From JBBQQK01 sp038216025 (GTDB taxonomy: Bacteria > Patescibacteriota > UBA1384 > XYA2-FULL-43-10 > 1-14-0-10-43-13), in contig JBBQQK010000004.1 in NCBI GenBank assembly GCA_038216025.1, forward strand, positions 1-32,917: 32,917 bases of DNA. Reading direction: 5' to 3'. Both the position numbers and the translations under genes were made by a program. This document shows positions 1 to 6,556 of this stretch, piece by piece; the stretch's first letter is position 1, and the number at the start of each line of letters is the position of its first letter. Under the pieces are notes generated by a model. The model had not been told where the DNA came from and ran no database searches. It saw only the letters and a list, made by a program, of their open reading frames with translations.

Positions 1-2
1 AG

Positions 3-137
3 CTTAAAAAGTTAGTTAAAGTTTACAGTGCAAAACAGAATCATATGGAAGAAAACAAGCAATTAGAGCAACCCATCAAAGTGACATTTTTAGATTGCAG
101 AACAACCCCCGTAGGGTTACCTGTTTTAACTGCTTGA
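3..137 (+). CDS. C-terminal tail of a gene entering from the left edge (partial)
   Basis: The frame starting at base 3 is open for 44 codons from the window edge to a TGA at 135-137. The residues are mixed and protein-like, with a Lys/Val-rich start, then MEENKQLEQ and a tail ending GLPVLTA. In sequence this AT-rich such a run is modest support for coding. An internal ATG at 45 would give a 30-residue peptide but has no ribosome binding site, so a partial gene is the better reading. I recognise no family. Confidence 0.3.
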   Translation, partial: LKKLVKVYSAKQNHMEENKQLEQPIKVTFLDCRTTPVGLPVLTA

Positions 138-219
138 CACGTAGTATGCACTGGCAGAGTACGTCGGTAACAACTTTTGTTGTTTTCCTAATGTAACTTC
201 AAGGTACTCGGTCGGTGGA

Positions 220-480
220 GTGAACACCGATGAGTACATTTTGCACACTTCCTGGGCTAGCAACGATCCGTCTCTGCACCTTACCGGTTCAGTAAAGGGT
301 GCAGATGGCTTAGCTTACGACATCTTTCCCTCAACTGAGGAAAACGTCTATCTGCCGCCAAACGTAAGCGGGTACAGCGGGCTGGTTACAGCCTCGTCTG
401 TACCTGAACCACCAGGATTACTGGTTATTGTTGGTAGCGTCATCCCTCTGGCCTCTCTCATGAGAAGGAGGCTGGGATGA
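220..480 (+). CDS. Small PEP-CTERM-like protein, possibly 5'-truncated
   Basis: This 86-residue product ends in a textbook PEP-CTERM sorting signal: VPEP at about residues 61-64, a hydrophobic stretch of about 17 residues, then MRRRLG. In the known system such tails are cut by a membrane exosortase/archaeosortase and the protein is exported or anchored. No exosortase lies in this window. The GTG at 220 has no well-spaced ribosome binding site, the frame is open only back to 145, and no N-terminal signal peptide can be seen, so the gene may be a fragment or have lost its start. It is GC-richer than its neighbours. Its stop overlaps the start of the next small gene (ATGA). The C-terminal motif is clear; that the gene is expressed is uncertain. 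Confidence 0.5.
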   Translation: MNTDEYILHTSWASNDPSLHLTGSVKGADGLAYDIFPSTEENVYLPPNVSGYSGLVTASSVPEPPGLLVIVGSVIPLASLMRRRLG

Positions 481-566
481 CAAAGATCTGGGTGCCCCTC
501 GCCATTTGGCTTGGGGCATTCGTTGTAATATATTACTTTACTGCATTAGTTCGGATAGACCCGTGA
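477..566 (+). CDS. 29-residue single-pass membrane peptide, coupled to the PEP-CTERM gene
   Basis: An ATG at 477 overlaps the stop of the upstream gene as ATGA and is preceded at ideal spacing by AAGGAGG (465-471). The product begins MTKIWVPLAIWLG, is hydrophobic through about residue 24 and ends VRIDP. It is too small to assign to a family. The strong binding site and stop/start overlap argue for translational coupling with the PEP-CTERM-like gene. A short GGGGA-CGT-TCCCC hairpin follows about 20 bases downstream. Confidence 0.5.
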   Translation: MTKIWVPLAIWLGAFVVIYYFTALVRIDP

Positions 567-646
567 GTTTTGAGTCTAGGGGACGTTCCCCAATAGAATA
601 CTTCTTTTCTACAAAAGCATAATACATGGGAGTCTTTCGCAAAAAT

Positions 647-671
647 GAACGCCTCAGGTACTTGAGCCGTT
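647..671. repeat. Interspersed hairpin repeat, copy 1 (overlaps the end of a GNAT gene)
   Basis: The imperfect hairpin starting GAACGCCTCAGG differs at only three of 25 positions from the stem at 31918-31942. It contains the TGA stop of the minus-strand GNAT gene. It probably acts as a transcript end for that gene, and the likeness of the two copies suggests a dispersed terminator-like element. Confidence 0.5.
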
Positions 672-1067
672 GGATCGCATGTATACGCTCCCCTCGAGAG
701 GCTCAAATCCACATTTCTTGTAGAACTCTACCAGTGCAGGGTTTTTGGGATCGGTAGCCAAAGAGACCAGCCAGACGCTAGATTTATTTAATTCTTCAGT
801 TACAACTCTTATCAACTTTGTTCCTATCCCCTGCTTCCTATAACCTTCCTCAACTATCATATCAACGATAAAAGCATGTCTAGAAAAATCAGTAAGAACT
901 CGCACCGCCCCGACTACCTTTTTGTCTTCCATCGCAATACCAATCATTGATGAGTTCAAAACCGTCTCTTGCATAAAAGGTTTCTTGTATTTCGATTGGT
1001 AAAAGTTGACTACTTCATCGATGTGTTCTGAGTACAAATTCTTATCTAAACATTTATAAATGATCAT
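654..1067 (-). CDS. GNAT-family N-acetyltransferase
   Basis: This 137-residue protein has the full GNAT fold pattern: an acidic beta strand (IVDMIVEEGYR), the acetyl-CoA pyrophosphate loop R-K-Q-G-I-G-T (about residues 77-83) and the C-terminal motif NPALVEFYKKCGFEPLEG. Family members move an acetyl group from acetyl-CoA to an amine; the substrate cannot be read from sequence. AAGGA lies about 6 bases before the ATG. It is the last gene of a tight minus-strand operon, starting 2 bases after the 230-residue HExxH gene. It closely resembles the decayed GNAT at 5150-5275, so the locus once held related copies. Confidence 0.85.
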   Translation of the reverse strand: MIIYKCLDKNLYSEHIDEVVNFYQSKYKKPFMQETVLNSSMIGIAMEDKKVVGAVRVLTDFSRHAFIVDMIVEEGYRKQGIGTKLIRVVTEELNKSSVWLVSLATDPKNPALVEFYKKCGFEPLEGSVYMRSNGSST

Positions 1068-1069
1068 TT

Positions 1070-1762
1070 TTAATCCTTATAATGATTGGGTAGAGCCTTT
1101 AGTCCAAAACTAACTAGATTATCAAAATCCTTATCTCTTTCCCAACTCTTTTTGAGTTCCTGCCGAAAAGCTTCATGAATATCATAACCCTCATCAGGTT
1201 CTTTTATAAGAGGCACAAAATCTTCATCCAATACGATAGTCAACGATTCTTTCAAAAATTCGAACTGATCTTTAGGCAATTTAGAAACTGGTGAATCTTC
1301 ATTCTCTCTCCAATAATAAATGAATTGAAAATGACATAGTTCATGAAGAAAAACACTCATAGGGTCAAACCAATAAACACATTGCCATACGTAACCACAG
1401 TCTTTATCATACGGTGCCCTAGGAAAAGTAGTGAGGAAGAAAGTAAAGTCATTGCGGTACAAAGGCCTGCCCATTGCTTCAACAATTTTCTTGCATCCTA
1501 AATAAAACTTACTATCAAATTCATCTTCGATGTATTTCTTAAAATCATCAATAACAGCAGATTCATTCTTATACTTATCATTCAAGAAAGGAAGCAAATA
1601 ATCATAAGCCGATTTCTCGCTTTTACCGACTATGCCATCGAGCACTTCTTTTTGCTTGATTCTCTTTTTCCAGTCAACTCCATGAGAGTCACTGTTGCAA
1701 CCATCCCACCAATTCCAAGCATCTTTTTTAATATCTAATTTTACTTCATACGATAAATTCAT
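1070..1762 (-). CDS. HExxH-motif protein, putative zinc metallopeptidase
   Basis: A 230-residue soluble protein of no family I recognise. Residues 139-144 read L-H-E-L-C-H, an HExxH zinc motif, with Glu172 (KESL) 28 residues downstream as a possible third ligand, a gluzincin-like layout. The motif lies in a hydrophobic, aromatic-rich segment, as in real active-site helices. No signal peptide is visible. It begins 13 bases after another HExxH gene and ends 2 bases before a GNAT, so the three are probably co-transcribed. A role in cutting a peptide made by the upstream radical SAM cassette is possible but only inferred from position. Confidence 0.65.
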   Translation of the reverse strand: MNLSYEVKLDIKKDAWNWWDGCNSDSHGVDWKKRIKQKEVLDGIVGKSEKSAYDYLLPFLNDKYKNESAVIDDFKKYIEDEFDSKFYLGCKKIVEAMGRPLYRNDFTFFLTTFPRAPYDKDCGYVWQCVYWFDPMSVFLHELCHFQFIYYWRENEDSPVSKLPKDQFEFLKESLTIVLDEDFVPLIKEPDEGYDIHEAFRQELKKSWERDKDFDNLVSFGLKALPNHYKD

Positions 1763-1775
1763 AATTTTTAAATTA

Positions 1776-2792
1776 TTAATAAAGAAACCACTCTGGAGTC
1801 TTATTGTTTAATAAAAAGAAACTATTTACTGTTTCATGATTTTCAATAATAGCTTTAGCAAAATCGAGCGGCAAAATAGACTGCTTTCTGCTGAGCATCA
1901 TTTTTAAGTGCTGTCCGTTCAGATAAATTAAATACATTATAAAAACATACCTTGCTTCTAGCAACCACGAAACATTTTTATTAGCTACCGAATCATGCAG
2001 CTTTTTGGATATATCGGTAGGAAAATATTTATCCGTAAAATAACTCATCGTGGAGAAAATAGAAAATGCTACCAGCTCTTCGCTATAATTAAAATCTGTT
2101 TTACTTGTTTCGAAAAAAATATCACCTATGAATTGATCTTTATTCATCTCAAGCGCTGTTATTTGAATGAATCTTCCCATTTTGGCATGAATTGCTTCGT
2201 GCCAAAGGGTAGACAACATGATATTCAAATCATCGATATTTGCAGAACTACACTCGAAGCTGATCACGTCATTTCCATTGTTTGCGCCGCCAGCCATAAC
2301 TCCATCAGCAGAAATCAGTAAAATGACTTCCAAATCCGACTTTTCATCAATTTGATCACTAAATAATATTCTTAGATCATTTAGTATTTCAGGTTTATAC
2401 TCATTGACGCTTTCTTCTAACAGCCTTTTGATCTGCTCTAGCTTAACAGCTTCTACGTTCCATATTTTATTGAATTTTGACGCTAGGACACTCATGTCAT
2501 GTAAAAATATCTCTACTTCACCCTCTGAAAAAACTCTATTATTTGATTCCTCATACCTCATAAAAAAATCGACTATATTTGCAGCCTGTAATTTTTCGAT
2601 TTTATCGAAACCATACTTTTTTAAAACACCTGCAAGAGAAGAAAGTGATTCTCTCTCGCCTTTAGACAGGGGACCCGTTATCTCCAACCATTTCTCTATG
2701 TATTCTTTGCGGCACGAAAAATGCCAACTTGCCAAAGTTTGAACAAAAAAGAACTGATTATAACTTTTCGAAATAGTAAAAATGATATTCAT
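1776..2792 (-). CDS. HExxH-motif protein, putative zinc metallopeptidase (338 residues)
   Basis: The open frame extends upstream to 2852, but those first 20 codons run through a palindromic repeat, so the ATG at 2792 (MNIIFTISKS) is taken as the start; a GGAG lies about 12 bases upstream. The protein has W-H-E-A-I-H at residues 197-202 and a Glu-Glu pair near 238-239 (YSEELVAF), consistent with a gluzincin-type zinc site. The N-terminal 130 residues are helical and charged. No membrane segment is clear. It is the first gene of a three-gene operon with the 230-residue HExxH protein and a GNAT. I recognise no named family. Confidence 0.65.
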   Translation of the reverse strand: MNIIFTISKSYNQFFFVQTLASWHFSCRKEYIEKWLEITGPLSKGERESLSSLAGVLKKYGFDKIEKLQAANIVDFFMRYEESNNRVFSEGEVEIFLHDMSVLASKFNKIWNVEAVKLEQIKRLLEESVNEYKPEILNDLRILFSDQIDEKSDLEVILLISADGVMAGGANNGNDVISFECSSANIDDLNIMLSTLWHEAIHAKMGRFIQITALEMNKDQFIGDIFFETSKTDFNYSEELVAFSIFSTMSYFTDKYFPTDISKKLHDSVANKNVSWLLEARYVFIMYLIYLNGQHLKMMLSRKQSILPLDFAKAIIENHETVNSFFLLNNKTPEWFLY

Positions 2793-2807
2793 ATATTTAG
2801 TGAATCT

Positions 2808-2909
2808 CCACGGGCTTCCGCCCGTGGCTTCATTACGCTCCGCTATACGCACAAATGCGCGCCGTGCTTCGCTACGGCAGTGGCTCCATCCCTAAACTTC
2901 CGCATAGGG
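2808..2909. repeat. Cluster of three short palindromes in the leader of the HExxH operon
   Basis: Three hairpins stand in a row: CCACGGGC/GCCCGTGG (2808-2827, loop TTCC), GCCGT/ACGGC (2861-2878) and CCCTA/TAGGG (2890-2909). Each carries a GCTTC or CTTCC run in its loop. The block is GC-rich in an AT-rich region and lies between a TATAAT-like -10 (minus strand, 2934-2939) and the operon start at 2792. It resembles the stems at ends of IS200/IS605 elements, but no tnpA or tnpB is present. Confidence 0.5.
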
Positions 2910-3015
2910 TTTTACGCTGGAAGTACAAATACCATTATATGGCCTTCTTCTATACAATACCTATATAAAAAGACAGCATAACAAGAGAACTTAATGATAT
3001 ACCCCAACTAATTTC

Positions 3016-3447
3016 TCACCCAATCTCTTTTTCCATGAGAATTTGGCGCTCTATTTGTTTAAAACCAGCATCTTCATATACTTTGATTGCCGAGCCATTA
3101 CATTCAGAAACTTTAAGTGAAATCTTCTTTGCTCCAATTTTAAACGCCTCATCTTCTATGAGTCTCATTGCATCATGACCAAATCCTTTGTTTCTAAACG
3201 GCTTGTCTATAATTATACCAAAAACAACACCATCGCATGGATTTGCACTTACGGTTATATGGAACCATCCGATTTTTTTACAATCAGAGAACAAAATAAA
3301 ATCACTCCTCCCCGGTTGCACTGAAATCTCTTTCAATCTATTTTTTGAAATTTCTTTCGTTTGAAAAAATTCGGTGTTTTCGGGCCTAAATAAAGATGAT
3401 ACGTATAAATAATCGTCGTCTGTTGAGATAATTTTTTTTTCTAACAT
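3016..3447 (-). CDS. GNAT-family N-acetyltransferase (RimJ/RimL-like)
   Basis: A 143-residue acetyltransferase. The acetyl-CoA loop reads R-N-K-G-F-G-H-D at about residues 88-95, after the strand VVFGIIIDKPF; the C-terminal motif is NGSAIKVYEDAGFKQIE. Members such as RimJ and RimL acetylate N-terminal amines; here the substrate is unknown. It starts 58 bases after the radical SAM gene with a short hairpin in the gap, and may be co-transcribed with it. GNATs occur in several RiPP gene clusters, so peptide N-acetylation is a reasonable guess. No clear ribosome binding site precedes the ATG. It ends with TGA. Confidence 0.8.
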   Translation of the reverse strand: MLEKKIISTDDDYLYVSSLFRPENTEFFQTKEISKNRLKEISVQPGRSDFILFSDCKKIGWFHITVSANPCDGVVFGIIIDKPFRNKGFGHDAMRLIEDEAFKIGAKKISLKVSECNGSAIKVYEDAGFKQIERQILMEKEIG

Positions 3448-3474
3448 AATATTAATATTTCTAATGATAATTGA

Positions 3475-3495
3475 GGGGAAGAAGACATCTTCCCC
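3475..3495. terminator. Hairpin after the radical SAM gene
   Basis: GGGGAAGA and TCTTCCCC form an 8-bp stem with a 5-base loop, 10 bases past the radical SAM stop codon on the minus strand. No strong T-tract follows, so it may be a weak terminator or an RNA stability element that lowers expression of the downstream GNAT. Confidence 0.45.
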
Positions 3496-3505
3496 GTAGC
3501 TTTAT

Positions 3506-4921
3506 TTACTTCCGAATGCACTCTTCTATCCGTCGTATGTCATACTTGAATGGAACAGGTTTCCGAAGTTTCTTGGCGACCACTCCCTCGCCTTCCAGCA
3601 TAGGCAGAACTACATCTCGAGCAAACTCATACAGTGGACAAGACTGTCCACCCTTTGCAAAGACGCTGCCACAAAGCTCGTAAGCGATCTTCCTACATCC
3701 TGACCCACAGATGCCAAGAAGTTTGCACTCCTTGCAGTCAGTCTTCGACACGGGCAGATTTTTAAACGCTTGGACGGATTCGGAAAACCAAACGTCTTCA
3801 AGTCTATTTTCCCGTATGTTGCCGAAAACCATATTGTCAAATGCAGAGCAGGGAACAATATTGCCATTTGGTTTTACCACTATCGACCAGCGTTTATATT
3901 CACAGCAACTAGACGAGGGTGAAAACAAATAGTATACCTTGTCCCGAAGCATATCTGTCCTGAAGATCGAACCGATCTGAATTTTCATTCTGTCGGTAGA
4001 CGACAGGGAGTGGGAAATTAGTGACTGATATGACCTGAACACCTTTGACCATTCCGGCATGATCAATTCGCTATTGACTATAGCCTCACCCTGTTCTCTA
4101 GGAGTGGATAATCGCCATGTATGAACCCCTAATTGCTCCAAATAGACCCTCATACTATGAAGATGATCTACATTTTGCTTTATGACCATTGTATTGACCA
4201 CTACGGGGAAGCCGGCAGCTATCGCACTCTTGATAAAGAGGATAGTCTTTGCAAAACTACCGGGACCTCGCATAAAATCGTTAACCCTTGCCGAAGCCCC
4301 ATCGAGACTTACAAAAAAGAAAGTCTTAATTTGCCTTGAACTTAAGGCTTCGAACACATCACTTCTCTCAATCGTACCATTAGTGAAGATGCCAGTGATA
4401 TGCACTGCCTTATCATCAAGTAAACCAATGATCTCTGGAAGGTCTTTCCGGCAAAACGGCTCTCCACCTGACAAAACACAATCAGCAACGTTCATGGCCG
4501 ACATCTGATTGACCAGTGACTCAACAGCTTCTAAGCTAAGATCCTCATTGCCATCAGCTTGAAATGAAGCTCTTCCGTAGCAATGTTTACACACACCAAA
4601 CAGATTGCAGTTTCCTGTGATATCACAGTGAACTTCACGCAGAATTGGGCTCGTTCCCAATTTCCCAAAGCTTTGATTTGTAGGCTCTGGCCCCAAAACA
4701 AGAAGGCCATTATCCTCAAATCCAGACAGAAAAATTTGAAGGTCCTCTTTTGGAATGACCAAACGATTAGCGATTGCCTCGACACTCAACACGCCATTGC
4801 ATTCATACAACACATTGGCTTGAACCGAATCAAGGACAAACTCCTCTCCAGTTTTGTAATTCTGAAGATAGAAGTCGTCTTTGCAACCTCGTACGCGACA
4901 GTTGTTCAATGCAGGAAACAT
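3506..4921 (-). CDS. Radical SAM/SPASM peptide maturase with N-terminal PqqD-like domain
   Basis: This 471-residue enzyme has three parts. Residues about 1-78 look like a PqqD-type RiPP recognition domain that would hold a leader peptide. Residues about 95-290 are the radical SAM barrel, with the cluster cysteines C105, C111 and C114 and the SAM-binding SGGEP at 151-155. Residues about 338-430 are a SPASM domain with PNGNIVPC (C358) and C396-x2-C399-x5-C405-x3-C409, then C417 and C428, which would hold auxiliary iron-sulfur clusters. The first motif is C-x5-C-x2-C, not the usual C-x3-C-x2-C. Known relatives (PqqE, mycofactocin and sactipeptide maturases) crosslink small peptides. AAGGAG precedes the ATG. 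A short peptide gene and a strong hairpin lie directly upstream, which supports RiPP maturation. Confidence 0.85.
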   Translation of the reverse strand: MFPALNNCRVRGCKDDFYLQNYKTGEEFVLDSVQANVLYECNGVLSVEAIANRLVIPKEDLQIFLSGFEDNGLLVLGPEPTNQSFGKLGTSPILREVHCDITGNCNLFGVCKHCYGRASFQADGNEDLSLEAVESLVNQMSAMNVADCVLSGGEPFCRKDLPEIIGLLDDKAVHITGIFTNGTIERSDVFEALSSRQIKTFFFVSLDGASARVNDFMRGPGSFAKTILFIKSAIAAGFPVVVNTMVIKQNVDHLHSMRVYLEQLGVHTWRLSTPREQGEAIVNSELIMPEWSKVFRSYQSLISHSLSSTDRMKIQIGSIFRTDMLRDKVYYLFSPSSSCCEYKRWSIVVKPNGNIVPCSAFDNMVFGNIRENRLEDVWFSESVQAFKNLPVSKTDCKECKLLGICGSGCRKIAYELCGSVFAKGGQSCPLYEFARDVVLPMLEGEGVVAKKLRKPVPFKYDIRRIEECIRK

Positions 4922-4943
4922 ATTTTCTCTCCTTGTACAAAAT

Positions 4944-4971
4944 TTGGAGAGGCACCAAAGTGCCTCTCCAA
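4944..4971 (-). terminator. 12-bp hairpin between peptide gene and radical SAM gene (attenuator)
   Basis: TTGGAGAGGCAC and GTGCCTCTCCAA pair perfectly around a CAAA loop. On the minus strand it begins 11 bases after the peptide stop codon and is followed by ATTTTGT. A partial terminator here would give many copies of peptide mRNA per enzyme mRNA, a known arrangement between RiPP precursors and their maturases. Confidence 0.7.
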
Positions 4972-4982
4972 GCTGCAGCGGC

Positions 4983-5066
4983 TTAGGTTGCGTCCATGTC
5001 GACGGCGGCCTTCATAGTCCTAGCATAGGTATGTTTTCTATGCACAAACTTACAAACAACCAACAC
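4983..5066 (-). CDS. Candidate RiPP precursor peptide, 27 residues
   Basis: Directly upstream of the radical SAM gene, a frame with GTG start at 5066 reads M-L-V-V-C-K-F-V-H-R-K-H-T-Y-A-R-T and then MKAAVDMDAT, ending in TAA at 4983-4985. The sequence AGGTGGTGAT (5071-5080), one base off the ideal anti-16S match, lies at the right distance for this GTG; earlier in-frame GTGs at 5075 and 5078 sit inside it. The size is like PqqA (about 22-29 residues). Cys5, Lys6, His13, His16, Tyr18 and the Asp residues are possible modification sites; I do not recognise the core. Support is positional: promoter before, hairpin after, PqqD-bearing maturase next. Confidence 0.5.
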   Translation of the reverse strand: MLVVCKFVHRKHTYARTMKAAVDMDAT

Positions 5067-5094
5067 GACAATCACCACCTTCCTTATTGTGTAT

Positions 5095-5106
5095 GTACAA
5101 TTGTAC
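5095..5106. promoter_or_regulatory. Perfect 12-bp palindrome at the predicted transcription start
   Basis: GTACAATTGTAC is a perfect palindrome centred about 8-15 bases below the -10 box of the peptide/radical SAM promoter, so it covers the expected start site. That is a typical repressor operator position. No regulator gene is adjacent. Confidence 0.35.
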
Positions 5107-5114
5107 TGTCCGAT

Positions 5115-5143
5115 ATTGTAATACTTTACACATAATAAGTCAA
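5115..5143 (-). promoter_or_regulatory. Promoter of the peptide/radical SAM operon
   Basis: On the minus strand TTGACT (5138-5143) and TACAAT (5115-5120) are separated by exactly 17 bases, a near-consensus housekeeping promoter. A second TTGACA lies at 5148-5153. Transcription would start near 5108, about 42 bases before the peptide GTG. Confidence 0.65.
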
Positions 5144-5149
5144 ATTTTG

Positions 5150-5275
5150 TCAAGGGTTTCTAAGTCTCGTGAATACCTTTAATGCCATATAAGTACTACC
5201 GACCATTGGCTCAAAACATTTTTTTCATAAAATTCTACTGGTTTAGTATTTTTAGGTCAGTGGACATTGAACCAA
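5150..5275 (-). pseudogene. Decayed GNAT acetyltransferase C-terminus
   Basis: Reading the minus strand with two single-base frame corrections gives M-S-T-D, then PKNTKPVEFYEKN, then FEPMVGSTYMALKV and a TGA at 5150. This matches the C-terminal third of the intact GNAT at 654-1067 (ATDPKNPALVEFYKKCGFEP) almost position by position. A base is missing near 5256 and another near 5220. Only this part of the fold is present. The operon promoter TTGACA/TTGACT boxes overlap or adjoin its end. Confidence 0.6.
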
Positions 5276-5398
5276 CCAATACATCACCAAAGAGTGCGCC
5301 CTTTTGGTCACAAAATCTCGATCCCTTAACTCCTTAACAAGAAGCAGCTTTTTATCTTTTTCAACAAGCGCACTAACTTTAACTGAAATGTTTGTCAT
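5252..5398 (-). pseudogene. Truncated Nudix hydrolase N-terminus
   Basis: From an ATG at 5398 the minus strand reads MTNISVKVSALVEKDKKLLL then VKELRDRDFV, the typical first beta strands of Nudix hydrolases. The frame ends at TAA 5252 after 48 codons, before any Nudix box (GX5EX7REUXEEXGU), and its last part runs into the decayed GNAT. It looks like two gene remnants joined by deletion. No useful protein is expected. Confidence 0.5.
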
Positions 5399-5487
5399 GT
5401 TTTTGCATTATTAGCTTCCCTATTGTACCAAAAAAGTTCTATAATGAAGGTAATAAAACTTTATCAATCTAACAATAATCAAATCTT

Positions 5488-5757
5488 ATGGACTATCTTA
5501 AAATCAGCAGAGTAATCACCTTAATTGCTAGTCTTTTTATTACCATAGGTTTATATGATCAAGTATTGAAAATATTCAAAACAAAAAGCGCCAATGATTT
5601 TACATGGACTATTATTTTAGCGCTAGCTTTTAACGAATTGGCTTGGATAAATTATGGCTATTCATTGTCTGAATGGCCTATAATTATAGTCGGATTGGCG
5701 AATTCACCTGCCATACTACTCCTAATTATTGGTTTAAAGAAATATAAAAATGCATAA
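5488..5757 (+). CDS. SemiSWEET/PQ-loop small membrane transporter
   Basis: An 89-residue protein with three membrane helices (about 8-27, 37-57 and 63-83), the triple-helix unit of the MtN3/SWEET/PQ-loop group. KTKSANDFTW after helix 1 sits where the family has its KS-x5-S/PQ-like loop. Bacterial SemiSWEETs work as dimers and let sugars cross the membrane down their gradient; the substrate here is not known. A TATAAT (5440-5445) lies upstream with no clear -35. The stop overlaps the start of the UbiA-like gene by 8 bases, so the two are coupled. Confidence 0.75.
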   Translation: MDYLKISRVITLIASLFITIGLYDQVLKIFKTKSANDFTWTIILALAFNELAWINYGYSLSEWPIIIVGLANSPAILLLIIGLKKYKNA

Positions 5758-6556
5758 TAGTATGAGATTTAACAATATTATATATCGTGTAGTTTTAACA
5801 TCTTTCGGCATGATTGCCGAACTATTAGCAATTACACTGATATTCAATCGAAGCATCAGCCTCTTATTCATTTTGAGTATCATGGCCCTTGTATCCATAG
5901 TTTATTTAGTAGACTTTTTTAGGGAATATTCATACTCGCTAAACAATAGCATGAAAAGAATTGTCAATCTAATATTAATAGTTTTGGGGTCAACTCTCGT
6001 ACTAACTATTCTAAAATTAGATAATCTAAAGCTAAGCTCATTGTTTTCATTACTGTTAACCGTTGGGTTACTATACGACCCATATTTTAAAAAACTTTCG
6101 CAAAAAATTATAGGATTTAAGGATCTCTTTGTCGTAGCCTGTTTTAATACTTTACTGCTAGCATTTTGTATTTCATTGAATTTAGATACGGTAACAACTG
6201 TAACAATTATTGCTTTTGCAATTACTAGAGACTTTGTGAACATAACTTATTGTGATCTAAAAGATATAAGTTCTGATAGCCAACGAGGTGTGCGAACTTT
6301 TGCAACAGAACTAGGGATAAATAAGATGATCAACATTCACTTGTTGGTGTCTTTGGCATCTATCGCTATAATTACTGTAAGTACATATTTAAAATTAATT
6401 CCGCTTCCTTCACTATCCTTATTATTCCCAGTGTTAATAACTACTTTTTTGATTATAAAATCGAAAGAATCTAGAAATTTCTCTCCTACTCATGTTGATG
6501 CTGAGTATTTCTTATGGCTTATTTCAATTCTATCTTGGAGGCTAATATGGAACTAG
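5750..6556 (+). CDS. UbiA-family prenyltransferase-like membrane protein
   Basis: A 268-residue polytopic protein with about eight helices. The second aspartate-rich motif of the UbiA superfamily is visible: D161, then Y-C-D-L-K-D (D169, D172), D176 and Q-R-G-V-R-T-F-A-T-E-L-G. The first motif, normally N-D-x2-D-x3-D, is degraded to V-D-F-F-R-E-Y near residue 55. UbiA enzymes attach prenyl chains to aromatic or sugar-phosphate acceptors using Mg-diphosphate; loss of first-motif acids makes normal catalysis doubtful. It overlaps the SemiSWEET gene before it and the histidine kinase after it. A second ATG at 5762 could also be used. Confidence 0.7.
   Translation: MHNSMRFNNIIYRVVLTSFGMIAELLAITLIFNRSISLLFILSIMALVSIVYLVDFFREYSYSLNNSMKRIVNLILIVLGSTLVLTILKLDNLKLSSLFSLLLTVGLLYDPYFKKLSQKIIGFKDLFVVACFNTLLLAFCISLNLDTVTTVTIIAFAITRDFVNITYCDLKDISSDSQRGVRTFATELGINKMINIHLLVSLASIAIITVSTYLKLIPLPSLSLLFPVLITTFLIIKSKESRNFSPTHVDAEYFLWLISILSWRLIWN

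Noticed and set aside
567..590. Terminator GGGGA-CGT-TCCCC after the 29-residue peptide gene
   Set aside because: Only 5 bp with a 3-base loop and no T tail; too weak to call.
2793..2852. N-terminal 20-codon extension of the 338-residue HExxH protein
   Set aside because: The extension is encoded by the CCACGGGC palindrome block and its start has no ribosome binding site.
4583..5017. Plus-strand frame across the peptide gene and radical SAM start
   Set aside because: It is the antisense of a clearly conserved enzyme and contains the attenuator hairpin; composition is not protein-like.
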